Below, in pieces: positions 35,033-45,653 of a stretch of DNA of 64,000 nt. The stretch's first letter is position 1; each line of letters begins with the position of its first letter. This DNA is from Parabacteroides sp. (GTDB lineage: Bacteria; Bacteroidota; Bacteroidia; Bacteroidales; Tannerellaceae), in contig JAGBDR010000010.1 of the NCBI GenBank assembly GCA_017937385.1, positions 1 to 64,000 of the forward strand, written 5' to 3'. The translations under genes and the position numbers were made by a program. The notes under the pieces are model-generated. The model was given only the letters and a program-made list of their open reading frames with translations. It ran no database searches and had not been told where the DNA came from.

Positions 35033-36580
35033 ATGGCAACACTTTATCCGATAGGCATACAGAACTTTGAAAGTCTTCGTAAGGATGGATATCTTTATGT
35101 AGATAAGACCGCATTGATTTATCAATTGGTGGAAACGGGCCGTTATTATTTCCTGAGCCGCCCCCGTCGCTTCGGGAAAAGTTTATTGATCTCTACTTTG
35201 GAAGCCTATTTCCAAGGAAAGAAAGAACTGTTCAAAGGCTTGGCGATGGAACAGCTGGAGAAGGATTGGATCGCGTATCCGATTCTGCATTTGGATCTGA
35301 ACACAGGCAAGTATGACTCGGTAGAAGGATTGATGTATGTCTTGGATGATGCCTTGCACAATTGGGAACTTTTGTATGGGAGCTCGGAAACCGAGAAGAC
35401 ACCGGAACTTCGTTTTAAGGGGATTGTTCGTCGAGCGTATGAGAAGACCGGGCAGCGTGTGGTCATTTTGGTGGATGAATATGATAAGCCTTTGCTACAG
35501 GCAATCGGGAATGAATCGCTTCAGGAGGAGTTCCGGAATATGCTGAAACCCTTTTATGGGGTGTTGAAGACGATGGATGGTGCGATCCGTTTTGCCTTGC
35601 TGACCGGCGTTACGAAGTTTGGCAAAGTAAGCGTTTTCAGCGATTTGAACAACCTGGACGATTTGTCCATGCGGGATCCGTATGTTACCCTTTGCGGCAT
35701 TTCGGAAGAGGAGTTGCATACCTATTTTGAGGAAGATATCCATGCTTTGGGAGCCTTGTTGAACCTTTCGTTTGAAGAGATTTGCGCTCTGCTGAAGAAA
35801 CAGTATGACGGCTATCATTTCACGGCGGGCAGTCCGGGGGTTTATAATCCGTTCAGCCTCTTGAATGCATTTAAGTATAAACAGTTGGGAAGTTACTGGT
35901 TTGAGACGGGAACTCCTACCTATTTGGTTGAATTGTTGAAGCGCACAGACTACGATTTGTATCGTATGGCGCATACGGAAACGAGTGCGGAAGTATTGAA
36001 CAGCATTGACGCTGTTTCCTACAACCCCATACCGGTTATTTATCAAAGCGGTTATCTGACGATCAAGGAGTATGATCCGGAGTTTAAAATGTACACGCTT
36101 GGTTTCCCGAATCAGGAAGTAGAAGAGGGGTTTACCCGTTACCTATTGCCTTTTTATACATCTGTAAAAGCCGTTGATGCCGCTTTCTCGATTCAGCATT
36201 TCGTCAAAGATATCCGTAAGGGGGATGTGGACTCGTTCTTATCCCGGCTTCAAAGTTTCTTTGCCGATACGCCTTATGAGTTGATCCGTAATTTGGAAGT
36301 ACATTACCAGAATGTCTTGTTTATAGTCTTTAAGTTGGTGGGTTTTTATGTCCAAGCGGAATACCATACCTCCCGTGGGCGTATCGATTTGGTTTTGCAA
36401 ACCGACCGCTACATTTATGTCATGGAGTTTAAGTTGACCGGGACAGCAACGGAGGCCTTGCAACAGATCGAAGATAAACAGTATGCTTTGCCGTTTGCAT
36501 CTGATACACGGACCTTATTTAAAATCGGCGTGAGCTTCGATAATGAAACGCGGAACATCGCTGAGTGGAAGATCGAGTGA
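35033..36580 (+). CDS. AAA-ATPase-like / PD-(D/E)XK nuclease protein, copy B
   Basis: 515-residue paralogue of the gene at 3156, well over half identical by eye. SRPRRFGKSLLISTLEAYF (Walker-A-like), VVILVDEYDKPLL (Walker-B-like) and the nuclease-like GRIDLVLQTDRYIYVMEFKL are all kept; a few residues (after LIRNL) are missing compared with copy A. Start at MATLYPIGIQNF by comparison with copy A. It ends only 13 bp before the hybrid two-component regulator, so transcription from its promoter would run into the PUL regulator. Both copies lie near the dispersed repeat. Function unknown. Confidence 0.85.
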   Translation: MATLYPIGIQNFESLRKDGYLYVDKTALIYQLVETGRYYFLSRPRRFGKSLLISTLEAYFQGKKELFKGLAMEQLEKDWIAYPILHLDLNTGKYDSVEGLMYVLDDALHNWELLYGSSETEKTPELRFKGIVRRAYEKTGQRVVILVDEYDKPLLQAIGNESLQEEFRNMLKPFYGVLKTMDGAIRFALLTGVTKFGKVSVFSDLNNLDDLSMRDPYVTLCGISEEELHTYFEEDIHALGALLNLSFEEICALLKKQYDGYHFTAGSPGVYNPFSLLNAFKYKQLGSYWFETGTPTYLVELLKRTDYDLYRMAHTETSAEVLNSIDAVSYNPIPVIYQSGYLTIKEYDPEFKMYTLGFPNQEVEEGFTRYLLPFYTSVKAVDAAFSIQHFVKDIRKGDVDSFLSRLQSFFADTPYELIRNLEVHYQNVLFIVFKLVGFYVQAEYHTSRGRIDLVLQTDRYIYVMEFKLTGTATEALQQIEDKQYALPFASDTRTLFKIGVSFDNETRNIAEWKIE

Positions 36581-36593
36581 TCCTTATCAATTT

Positions 36594-39500
36594 ATGAAAA
36601 AGCTGTTATTATCGTTATGCTTTGTAATTGTGTACCAAGTGGGTTACCCTGTTTATTTTAAACATCTTGGTATGAGTGACGGGTTGTCGCAGGTCTCTGT
36701 TATGTCGATTTATCAGGACTGTTTGGGACGTATGTGGTTCGGTACGCGCGAAGGTGTCAGTATCTATGACGGCGAACGGATGCGGGTGTATAAAGGTTGG
36801 GAGAACTTGGATCCGGAGAGTTCTATAAATGTTTTACTCGGACATGAATGTGATCATCTCACCGGCAACAGGCAAGGGGATATTTTCTTTAGAACTTGCG
36901 ATTCCTTGGTGAGGTATGATATCCGGAAAGAGAAATTTTGTGTTGTCGGCGGTTGCAAAGTAAAAACGGTCACCTCGGCCCATGGCGATATATGGACGGG
37001 GTATGACGATATGGTCTGCCGGTACGACGAAAAGGGGGATAGTCTGCAGCTTTATACAAAGACAAATACCCCCGGTATATCCAGCTTGCTGATTTCAAAG
37101 AAGAAGATTTGGGTGGGAACTTATGAAGGCCTGTATGTGATCGAGGAGGACAAAAAAGTCCGTTGTCTGATTGACGGACCTGAGTTTTACCGTTTATTTG
37201 AAAGTTCGACGGGCGAGATATGGGCCGGTTGCCGTACCGGCGGTTTGTACAGGATCGCGCAAGACGAGCGGATCACCTGGTATTCGGAGAGCAGTCCTGC
37301 ACCTTTCCATATAGAAAACAGCCAAATACGGAGTTTTGCTGAGGACCGGTATGGGAATATCTGGTTCGGGACTTTTATGGGATTGCATAAATATAATCCC
37401 TACACGGACCGGTTTACGGTATATCGACAGGATCATTTGCCGGGTAGCTTGTCACATTCTTCTGTTTTTTCTGTTTATATAGATGCACAGGAAACGATAT
37501 GGGTAGGCACTTATTATGGAGGTGTGAACTATTTTAATGCGGAAAAGGAAATATTTGCCCATTATACGGACAACCCTTTGCGAAAGGAGTGCCTGAATTA
37601 TTCGTTCGTCGGGAATCTGGTGGAAGATAAAGAAGGAAACATCTGGATTTGTACCGAAGGGGGCGGATTGAACTTCATGGATCGTAAGACACGTACCTTT
37701 ACGTATTTTACCGCCGGTCATCGTAATTCCGTATTGCAGAACAATCTGAAATGCATTGCGTATGATGAGAAGCGGGACCGTCTGTATATCGGCACACATC
37801 ACGGCGGGCTTACTCGTTACGATATAAAGACCGGTATTTTTCATAACTACCTGGATGATTACAAAGATGGAGACATAAAGCCGGACGGCATCATCTTTCA
37901 TACGATGATTCATGACGATAAGTTGTATGTAAGCGCGATGAACGGAACTTTTGTGATGGACCTCGATACAGACCGGTTCCAATGGATATGCAGGAATGCC
38001 CAAAGTTTTACGATCGACAGGGATGAGCATCTATGGATTCTGATCGGTACTTCCTTGTACAGGATCGAATTGGCTCATCCGGATAACCAGAAGCATTATG
38101 CTTTGCCTCGTTATGGAATCCAGTTCGAACCCAAACGGATCATGACGACCCGCGATGGGGATCTCTATTTCGTGGTTTTAGGAGGCGGCCTGTACCGGTA
38201 TGACAAACAGACCGATTCTTTTATCCATTATTCGCAGGAAAGCGGACATCTATTGAGTAATTATTGTTACAATGTCGCAGAGACGAATTCGGAAGAGCTG
38301 CTGGTGACCAGCGACAAGGGGGTTACATTTCTGAATCCTGTCAGCGGAAGTTCCCGATTTGCGACGTTAGGGGCGAACTTGCCGATCACATCCATTGCGG
38401 ATGGTTGCGGCATTCTGGTGTGCCGGAATAACGAACTCTTTGTCGGAGGGAATGACGGGCTGACCTCTTTTTACCGGGAGGACCTTGATAAGACGGAGAA
38501 GAATTACTCCCTATATTTTTCAGAACTGTATATCCATAATAAGAGAATCTATCCGGGAGCCGTTTCAGAAGGCATACTGGAAGAGGCTTTTCCTTTCTGC
38601 AAATCGATCCGGTTGAACTACGAGCAAAATAATCTGATTATAAACTTCGCCACGACCAATTATATCGATATCCAAAAGAATAATGAATACCAATACCGGT
38701 TGGTCGGTTTTGATGATGATTGGGTTTCCACCTCTTCTACCAGTATTTATTATACGAACTTGGACCCCGGTACATATACCTTGCGGGTTCGTGAAAAGAA
38801 TCTGTCCCAGCATTTGATGAACCGGCGTGAAATATCTCTGGATATCCAGATTACCCAACCCTGGTATAAAACGGGTTGGGCGTGGACGCTGTATGTCCTG
38901 ACTGTTTTTACGATCACTTACCTGACTGTACGGACTTTGAATGCTCGGCGCAAACTGGCGCTGTCCCTTGAAAAGGAACGGGAAGAGAAAGAGCGTAACG
39001 AAGAATTGAACCAGGCGAAACTACGCTTCTTCACCAATATCAGCCATGAGTTTCGGACACCGCTGACGCTTATAATCAGCCAGATCGATATGCTTTTTCA
39101 GAGTTCTTCCCTTCCTCCGACCTTGTACAACCGGATTATTAAGATCAGCAAGAATGCAAACCGGATGCGGAATATGATTTCCGAGTTGTTGGAATTTCGG
39201 AAATTAGAGCAAAATTATGTCTCGTTGCGTGTTTGCGAACAAAACCTGATTCCATTTCTGAAAGATATTTATCTTTCTTATTATGAGTTGTCGGCTCAGC
39301 AATCCATTACATTTGATTTCCAGTATGCAGAGGAGAATCTATTGGTATGGTTTGATTCCAATCAGTTACAGAAAGTGTTTTACAATCTTTTGTCGAATGC
39401 GTTTAAATATACGAAACCGGGAGGCACGGTAGAATGGCATGTATCTTCGGATGAAAAGGAAGTCCGTATAAAGGTGATCGATACGGGTATCGGGCTTTCG

Positions 39501-40595
39501 GTTGATGACGTATCGCATATCTTCGACCGTTTTTATCAAGCCGAAAATGGGAAGCAGGTAGCGGGGGCCAACCCCGGCACAGGGCTCGGGTTGGCTTTAA
39601 GCAAGAACATCATTCTGCTTCATCATGGGGATATCGCGGTACAGAGCCAGGTCGGTTATGGAACGATATTTACGGTCACGCTATTGAAGGGAAAGGCTCA
39701 TTTTGAAAATGATAAGAATGTGATTCTTCTGGAAAGCCCGGACGAACCGATGATCAAAGGAGAATCTTTACCGGATTCCATTTCCCCTGAAGAATATGAA
39801 GAAATGGATAAAACTTTTCCCGGTTTGAAGTCCGGTTCTTATAAAGTTCTGATTGTTGAGGATAATGAGGAGTTGTTACAGATATTAAATACGCTTTTTG
39901 CTCCCTTCTATCAGGTTATATTGGCTGAAAATGGGGAAGAAGGATTACGGAAGGCGAATGAAGAAAAGCCAGATCTGGTTGTCAGCGATGTCATGATGCC
40001 TTTGATGAGTGGTATGGAGATGTGCATGAAAATCAAGAATAACATCGATTTGTGCCATATCCCGGTCGTTTTGCTGACGGCTCTCGATTCTGTCGAATAT
40101 AACATCGAGGGGCTTCAGCAGGGAGCGGATGATTATATCAGCAAGCCTTTCCATGCAAAAGTATTGTTGATGCGTTGTAATAACTTGATCCGGAACCGTC
40201 TGTTGTTGAAATCTCGGTTGACGAAACAGGTCGACTTCGATGTGCAACTGCTGGCTACGACTTCATTGGACCAACAGCTTTTGAACCGGATCACGGAAAT
40301 CATCGACAGGCGGATGGGAGAACCGGAGTTTGACGTGAACGCTCTTGCCCGCGAGCTGAATATGGGACGTAGTTCCTTCTTTACAAAGATCAAGAACCTG
40401 ACCGGAATGACTCCCAGCGAGTTTATACAAAACCGACGTATCAACCGTGCGGCAACCCTGTTGCAGGAACGGCCGGATTTGTTGGTGAGCGAAGTCTCCG
40501 ATCAGGCAGGGTTTGCCTCTACCGTGTATTTCAGCCGGTGTTTTAAGGCGAAGTTCGGAGTCTCGCCCGCTCAATTCAGGAAAAAAGAGCTTTAG
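36594..40595 (+). CDS. Hybrid two-component system sensor/regulator of the PUL
   Basis: 1333-residue single-chain sensor and AraC-type activator. After a signal/anchor (MKKLLLSLCFVIVYQVGYPVYF) come two seven-bladed propellers of regulator repeats (blades such as DCLGRMWFGTREGVSIYDG, DRYGNIWFGTFMGLHKYNP), a Y_Y_Y domain (about 690-755), one membrane helix (WTLYVLTVFTITYLTV, near 765), histidine kinase with NISHEFRTPLTLI (near 812) and GTGLGLALSKNI (near 995), receiver with LVVSDVMMPLMSG (phospho-Asp near 1128) and an AraC helix-turn-helix ending LARELNMGRSSFFTKIKNLTG... and PAQFRKKEL. Such proteins bind an oligosaccharide in the periplasm and switch on the adjacent SusCD operon. Starts 13 bp behind the AAA-like gene; no separate promoter seen. 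Confidence 0.95.
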   Translation: MKKLLLSLCFVIVYQVGYPVYFKHLGMSDGLSQVSVMSIYQDCLGRMWFGTREGVSIYDGERMRVYKGWENLDPESSINVLLGHECDHLTGNRQGDIFFRTCDSLVRYDIRKEKFCVVGGCKVKTVTSAHGDIWTGYDDMVCRYDEKGDSLQLYTKTNTPGISSLLISKKKIWVGTYEGLYVIEEDKKVRCLIDGPEFYRLFESSTGEIWAGCRTGGLYRIAQDERITWYSESSPAPFHIENSQIRSFAEDRYGNIWFGTFMGLHKYNPYTDRFTVYRQDHLPGSLSHSSVFSVYIDAQETIWVGTYYGGVNYFNAEKEIFAHYTDNPLRKECLNYSFVGNLVEDKEGNIWICTEGGGLNFMDRKTRTFTYFTAGHRNSVLQNNLKCIAYDEKRDRLYIGTHHGGLTRYDIKTGIFHNYLDDYKDGDIKPDGIIFHTMIHDDKLYVSAMNGTFVMDLDTDRFQWICRNAQSFTIDRDEHLWILIGTSLYRIELAHPDNQKHYALPRYGIQFEPKRIMTTRDGDLYFVVLGGGLYRYDKQTDSFIHYSQESGHLLSNYCYNVAETNSEELLVTSDKGVTFLNPVSGSSRFATLGANLPITSIADGCGILVCRNNELFVGGNDGLTSFYREDLDKTEKNYSLYFSELYIHNKRIYPGAVSEGILEEAFPFCKSIRLNYEQNNLIINFATTNYIDIQKNNEYQYRLVGFDDDWVSTSSTSIYYTNLDPGTYTLRVREKNLSQHLMNRREISLDIQITQPWYKTGWAWTLYVLTVFTITYLTVRTLNARRKLALSLEKEREEKERNEELNQAKLRFFTNISHEFRTPLTLIISQIDMLFQSSSLPPTLYNRIIKISKNANRMRNMISELLEFRKLEQNYVSLRVCEQNLIPFLKDIYLSYYELSAQQSITFDFQYAEENLLVWFDSNQLQKVFYNLLSNAFKYTKPGGTVEWHVSSDEKEVRIKVIDTGIGLSVDDVSHIFDRFYQAENGKQVAGANPGTGLGLALSKNIILLHHGDIAVQSQVGYGTIFTVTLLKGKAHFENDKNVILLESPDEPMIKGESLPDSISPEEYEEMDKTFPGLKSGSYKVLIVEDNEELLQILNTLFAPFYQVILAENGEEGLRKANEEKPDLVVSDVMMPLMSGMEMCMKIKNNIDLCHIPVVLLTALDSVEYNIEGLQQGADDYISKPFHAKVLLMRCNNLIRNRLLLKSRLTKQVDFDVQLLATTSLDQQLLNRITEIIDRRMGEPEFDVNALARELNMGRSSFFTKIKNLTGMTPSEFIQNRRINRAATLLQERPDLLVSEVSDQAGFASTVYFSRCFKAKFGVSPAQFRKKEL

Positions 40596-40663
40596 AACCT
40601 GACTGAAATTGCTAATTATTCATATTCAAATAGTTAAATATCCTATTTGGACTGTATGTATAT

Positions 40664-40697
40664 AAAAAACGGACGCTTTGTATAGGTCCGTTTTTTT
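40664..40697 (+). terminator. Terminator behind the hybrid regulator
   Basis: AAAAAACGGAC (40664-40674) pairs with GTCCGTTTTTT (40686-40696) around an 11-nt loop and ends in a run of seven T. An A-run in the left arm could let it work on both strands. Confidence 0.88.
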
Positions 40698-40706
40698 GTG
40701 TCCGGC

Positions 40707-40714
40707 TACTTTTG
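40707..40714 (+). promoter_or_regulatory. -7 box of the susCD operon
   Basis: TACTTTTG 44 bp before the SusC start and directly behind the terminator; no good -33 TTTG, as expected for an activator-dependent promoter. Confidence 0.5.
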
Positions 40715-40757
40715 CTCTCAAAAATTAATTGAAATTATTAATCTAAATCTATCTACC

Positions 40758-43700
40758 ATGATGAATGATTTAAACATTCCTTTCTTTAGGAAAACGGCGT
40801 TTGCAGGAATGGCTACACTATTCTTGTCGACAGGAGTTACCCAGGCCAATTCGATTCGTATTGGAGAGGAAGTGACAGAAAAGTACGCTGTGGCATTGCC
40901 CCAGCAAAAGAAAGTGACGATTACAGGAATCGTGAAGGATGCACTCGGTCCGGTAGTCGGCGCTAACGTAGTGGAAAAAGGGACTACCAACGGAACGGTT
41001 ACGGATATGGAAGGCCGTTTCTCTTTGCAGGTATCTTCGGATGCCGTGTTGGTCGTTTCCTATATCGGTTACATAGACCAGACGATTCCGGTGAGCGGGA
41101 GGAGTTCTTTCACGATTCTGCTGAAAGAAGATTCACAGGCTCTGGATGAAGTAGTGGTTGTGGGGTATGGTACGCAAAAGAAGGTGAACATGACCGGTGC
41201 GGTCGCGTCGGTCGATATGAGCAAGATGGTCGACAGCCGTCCGATCACTTCACTCTCTGCCGGACTTGCAGGCATGGCTCCCGGTGTTTCCGTTACAGCC
41301 GGTAACGGCGGACGTCCGGGTAATGACGGGGCTACGATCCGCGTACGCGGGCAGGGCACGTTGAATGATTCCAATCCGTTGGTGATTATCGATGGGGTGG
41401 AAGCCAGCATGAACAATATCAATCCGCAGGATGTAGAGAGCATATCGGTATTGAAGGATGCTGCTTCATCTGCCATCTACGGTTCACGTGCGGCAAACGG
41501 TGTCATTTTGATCACAACCCGCAAAGGAAAATCGGGAGAAGCGAAAATTTCTTATAACGGTTATGTCACGATGCAGAAAGTGGCGAACCGTATTGATTTG
41601 GTCTCCAATTATGCCGATTATATGGAATTGTATAACGAAGGACAGCTCAACAGTGGTCTTCCCGCAATCTTCAGTCAAGAGAAAATCGACGAGTGGCGGG
41701 CGGCAGGAGACAGTGATCCTGTCAAATATCCGAATTCCGATTGGCAGGATGCTCTGTTCCAGACCGGATGGATGCAAAACCATACGATCAATATCAACGG
41801 AGGGTCGGACAAGATTCATTATTATATTTCCGGTAATTACATGAATAATCCGGGTGTTATGGAAAATTCCGGATATGAACGTTACAGTGCCCGTGTCAAT
41901 CTGGACGCGGAAGTCAAAGATTGGTTTACCATCGGCGTCAATGCGTACGGGACTCGGGGCAAAGAGGAGTTAGGCTTGTTGAAGACCGAATCGAGCAATA
42001 ATTTTTATACCTATATGCAAGCCACTACGCCGGGTATCTGCTATCAGGCGCCTGATGGCCGGTATGGGGGTGTAAACAATCCGGAGGACGACCCGCAGAG
42101 CAGCTCCAACAATGTCTTGAAGATGCTGAACGATGTCAAAGGGGATCGTATAACCAACAATTTTGTCTCTCGTTTCTATGCTCAATTGAGACCGTTTAAA
42201 GGCTTGACCATTGAAGGTTCTTATACCTATTCTTTCTCTGACCAGTTCCTGTACCAGCAGCCGGTGTTCCATGATTTGTGGAATTTGTATGATAATACCT
42301 TGCAGATTGCAGGCACTGGAGTTTCGAAAGTCACCAACCGTAATAATAAAACCGTTCGTAACAATATGGACGGATTGATCAAGTATGAAACCGACATCGA
42401 CCGGTTGAACATCCAAGTAACAGTCGGAGCCAGCCAGGAAGCCTATCGTAACAATTGGTTTGAGGCATCCAAGGAAAAATTGACCTCTTCGGAACTGACG
42501 GAGTTGAATGCCGCCACTGCCAATGCGACGGCGACGGGTACTTACTCCAATTGGGCGATGCGGTCGTTCTTCGGCCGGGTCAATTTGAACTGGGACGAAA
42601 AATACTTGTTGGAAGCCAATCTTCGTGCTGATGCATCTTCTCGTTTTGCTCAAAAATATCGTTGGGGTTATTTCCCCTCTTTCTCTTTGGGATGGCGTAT
42701 GGAACAGGAAGCCTTCATGAAAGATATTTCATGGCTGAATCAGTTGAAACTTCGTGCTTCGTATGGTTCGTTGGGAAATAATGCTGTAGGTAACTATGAT
42801 TATCAGTTATACTACCAGGCTTCTAATTATGTCTTGAACAACGCTTTGCAGATCGGTATGGCACAACGCGCTCTTTCGAATGCGGCGTTGACCTGGGAAA
42901 CTTCCTATGTCACGAACTTTGGTGTGGACTTTGCTCTGTTTTCCAAATTGAGCGGGACCATCGATGCTTTCGTCAAAAACACCAAAGGAATTTTGATCGA
43001 ACTACCGGCTCCATTGGTACATGGCAATGCTACCGTTCCTAAATCCAACGCGGCGGAAGTCCGTAACCGAGGCGTCGAATTGAGTTTGAACTGGAACGAT
43101 AAGGTCGGTTCTGTCAACTATTTTGTTGGAGGTAATTTCTCGTTTGTCAAAAATAAAGTGACGAAATTCAAAGGAGACGAGATGTCTTTGAACGGTACCA
43201 ATATGCTTTTGGAAGGTGAACCGATCAATGTCCAATATGTCCTTTCTGTAGACCGGATTATCCAGACGGAAGAAGACATGGCAATAGTGGAAGCTATGGA
43301 GGCAAAAAATCCGGATGCTTTCAAGCAATACAAGAAGCCGGAATATGGAGATTTCTTATATAAGGATGTTGACGGGGACGGATGTATCACGGACAACGAT
43401 AAAATCAAAGTCGGTAATGGGACTAACCCGACATTTACGTTCGGATTTAATTTCGGAGCCAACTGGAAAGGATGGGATTTCAGTTGTATCTTGCAAGGAG
43501 CTACCGGATTAAAAACCTATTGGAACGGAATGGATGGCGCCAGCTATTGGCCGCAAGTGCGCCGAGGCAACCAGATTAACAAGACCATTGCAGATGGACG
43601 CTGGTATCCGGGTCGTACGGATGCTGCTTATCCGCGCCTGTTGAACTATACTGACGGACGGAACCGGGTAGCAAGTGATTTCTGGATACAGGATAAGTCT

Positions 43701-43904
43701 TATATGAGAGTGAAAAATGTCCAATTGGGATATACGATTCCGAAATATCTTTCACAGAAGCTTTTGATTGACAATCTCCGTCTGTATGTCAGCATCGACA
43801 ATGCGTTGACCTTTACGGGCTATAAAGGATTGGATCCTGAGGTATCGGGTACGAAATACCCGACTATGCGATTAACGACATTTGGTTTAAACCTTACATT
43901 TTAA
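40758..43904 (+). CDS. SusC-family TonB-dependent outer-membrane transporter
   Basis: 1048 residues. Start MMNDLNIPFFRKTAFAGMATLF gives an N-terminal signal; then a carboxypeptidase-D-like domain (VTITGIVKDALGPVVGANVVEKGTTNGTVTDMEGRFSL, about 55-135), the TonB box region DEVVVVGYGTQKK, the plug (SITSLSAGLAG... VLKDAASSAIYGSRAANGVILITT) and the beta-barrel ending in the conserved terminal strand MRLTTFGLNLTF. Imports the oligosaccharide with its SusD partner 12 bp downstream. Complete and in frame, unlike the other SusC gene in this window. Confidence 0.95.
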   Translation: MMNDLNIPFFRKTAFAGMATLFLSTGVTQANSIRIGEEVTEKYAVALPQQKKVTITGIVKDALGPVVGANVVEKGTTNGTVTDMEGRFSLQVSSDAVLVVSYIGYIDQTIPVSGRSSFTILLKEDSQALDEVVVVGYGTQKKVNMTGAVASVDMSKMVDSRPITSLSAGLAGMAPGVSVTAGNGGRPGNDGATIRVRGQGTLNDSNPLVIIDGVEASMNNINPQDVESISVLKDAASSAIYGSRAANGVILITTRKGKSGEAKISYNGYVTMQKVANRIDLVSNYADYMELYNEGQLNSGLPAIFSQEKIDEWRAAGDSDPVKYPNSDWQDALFQTGWMQNHTININGGSDKIHYYISGNYMNNPGVMENSGYERYSARVNLDAEVKDWFTIGVNAYGTRGKEELGLLKTESSNNFYTYMQATTPGICYQAPDGRYGGVNNPEDDPQSSSNNVLKMLNDVKGDRITNNFVSRFYAQLRPFKGLTIEGSYTYSFSDQFLYQQPVFHDLWNLYDNTLQIAGTGVSKVTNRNNKTVRNNMDGLIKYETDIDRLNIQVTVGASQEAYRNNWFEASKEKLTSSELTELNAATANATATGTYSNWAMRSFFGRVNLNWDEKYLLEANLRADASSRFAQKYRWGYFPSFSLGWRMEQEAFMKDISWLNQLKLRASYGSLGNNAVGNYDYQLYYQASNYVLNNALQIGMAQRALSNAALTWETSYVTNFGVDFALFSKLSGTIDAFVKNTKGILIELPAPLVHGNATVPKSNAAEVRNRGVELSLNWNDKVGSVNYFVGGNFSFVKNKVTKFKGDEMSLNGTNMLLEGEPINVQYVLSVDRIIQTEEDMAIVEAMEAKNPDAFKQYKKPEYGDFLYKDVDGDGCITDNDKIKVGNGTNPTFTFGFNFGANWKGWDFSCILQGATGLKTYWNGMDGASYWPQVRRGNQINKTIADGRWYPGRTDAAYPRLLNYTDGRNRVASDFWIQDKSYMRVKNVQLGYTIPKYLSQKLLIDNLRLYVSIDNALTFTGYKGLDPEVSGTKYPTMRLTTFGLNLTF

Positions 43905-43916
43905 ATAGTTGAAGAC

Positions 43917-45653
43917 ATGAAAAAGATCATAATCTATTTGGCGACAATGCTTTTTTCGGCCATGACATTTACTGGCTGCTATGATTTGGATACCTTCCCG
44001 GGAGACAAAGTCAATGAAGGTACATTTTATAAGACTGCGGACCATGCTCATCAAGGTTTGATGGGAATCTATGGTATGCTGCGTTTGAATGAAGCGTACG
44101 GTTATCAGTTTTGCTTCGACCATTTGGGAGATATCGCTTACGGGTACAACTATTATATGATGTTCCTGTCAACCTATACAGACCGGGACGGAACGATACA
44201 AGCCCATTGGCAGACGTTTTATGATGGCATACACCGTACCAACACCTTTATTCGTTCGGTAAAGGGGATGAATGGTATCATCACAGATGAACAGATTAAT
44301 GAATATGTGGCGGAAGCCAAATTCCTTCGTGCGATGTTTTACTTTTCCTTGACAGATCTTTTTGGTGGAGTCCCTTATTATGACGAATCGACTAACGTGA
44401 ATGAGGAGTTTATGACTTTGAAGAAACCGAGAAGTAGCTTGGAAGAAGTTCGTGCCCATATTTTGGAAGATTTGGACGAAGCGATCAAATACCTCCCTGT
44501 CGAACATGCCGCCAGCGAATATGGACGTGCTACTAAAGGTGCCGCCTATGCCCTTCGCGGTAAAGTGCATCTTTACGACAAAGAGTGGCAATCTGCCATC
44601 CATGATTTTGAGGAAATCGTTTATAACAAGTCCAATAACTATGGTTATGCACTCGATGACGATTATGCGCGTGTATTCAAGCTCTATAATGGTGCCAAGA
44701 GTCCGGAAACGGTCTTCTCGATCCAGAATAAAAGTGGTGTCGGGACAGAATATGGTATGCAGATACAGGCCCTGATGGGATGTCGTGGTGCGTATGGGAG
44801 CTGCTGGAACAATACGGTTCCTTCCACACAATTGGTGGATATGTATGAATTCAAAGACGGCCGTCCTTTCAATTGGGACGAGATTTTCCCCGGTTATAAC
44901 GCGATGACTCCGGATGAACGTAAAGAACTGCTCAGTATCGAGATGGAAGGAGGAGCGATCGTTGGGCTTGGTAAAGCGGATACAGCTAAGATCTTGAGTG
45001 CTTATACTTGTCGTGATCCGAGATTGATGGCGACAGTGATCGTCCCTTATTCACATTATATGGGAAATATCGGCCGTACTACTAATGTAGATTTGATTTT
45101 TGCCTTGGATCATGATTTGGCAGGAAATGCCAATGGCGGTACACTTCAGAACAATGCGGGGTGGATCTCTTACCTCTATCGGAAGTTTGTGACCGAAGGG
45201 GATCAGGGCGGTGCAATCAGCAACCGTCTGCATACACCATTCGCTTTCCCCTTGATCCGCTTTGCAGATGTCCTCTTGATGCTCTCCGAGGCTTATAACG
45301 AGACGGGACAGTTAGACAAAGCCGTGACCGAATTCAACAAAGTACGTGCACGTGTCGGTATGCCAGGTTTGAATTCCGGTCCTGCATGGATGGCTGTTGG
45401 CAATAAGGAGCAGATGGCCGAACGGATACGCAAGGAACGTGCTGTTGAGTTTGCCGGGGAGGGACTTCGTTTCAGCGACTTGCGCCGTTGGGGATATGAG
45501 ATTGCCCGTAAAGCGCTTGACAATGTCGATGCGATCAACATTTATGGCGAACCGATCTATACCCATCTGTTTACCGAACGGGATATGCTTTGGCCTATAC
45601 CCGGTGTGGAGCGGGAACGAAATAAGGAGTTGACACAGAATCCGGGTTGGTGA
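43917..45653 (+). CDS. SusD/RagB-family outer-membrane lipoprotein
   Basis: 578 residues; lipoprotein signal MKKIIIYLATMLFSAMTFTGC. TPR-like helical SusD fold is recognised from KTADHAHQGLMGIYGML at the start, YVAEAKFLRAMFYFSLTDLFGGVPYY near 130, KGAAYALRGKVHLYDKEW near 205, and the C-terminal RIRKERAVEFAGEGLRFSDLRRWG, ending with MLWPIPGVERERNKELTQNPGW. It caps the SusC barrel and binds glycan on the cell surface. Its stop overlaps the next start (TGATG). Confidence 0.95.
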   Translation: MKKIIIYLATMLFSAMTFTGCYDLDTFPGDKVNEGTFYKTADHAHQGLMGIYGMLRLNEAYGYQFCFDHLGDIAYGYNYYMMFLSTYTDRDGTIQAHWQTFYDGIHRTNTFIRSVKGMNGIITDEQINEYVAEAKFLRAMFYFSLTDLFGGVPYYDESTNVNEEFMTLKKPRSSLEEVRAHILEDLDEAIKYLPVEHAASEYGRATKGAAYALRGKVHLYDKEWQSAIHDFEEIVYNKSNNYGYALDDDYARVFKLYNGAKSPETVFSIQNKSGVGTEYGMQIQALMGCRGAYGSCWNNTVPSTQLVDMYEFKDGRPFNWDEIFPGYNAMTPDERKELLSIEMEGGAIVGLGKADTAKILSAYTCRDPRLMATVIVPYSHYMGNIGRTTNVDLIFALDHDLAGNANGGTLQNNAGWISYLYRKFVTEGDQGGAISNRLHTPFAFPLIRFADVLLMLSEAYNETGQLDKAVTEFNKVRARVGMPGLNSGPAWMAVGNKEQMAERIRKERAVEFAGEGLRFSDLRRWGYEIARKALDNVDAINIYGEPIYTHLFTERDMLWPIPGVERERNKELTQNPGW

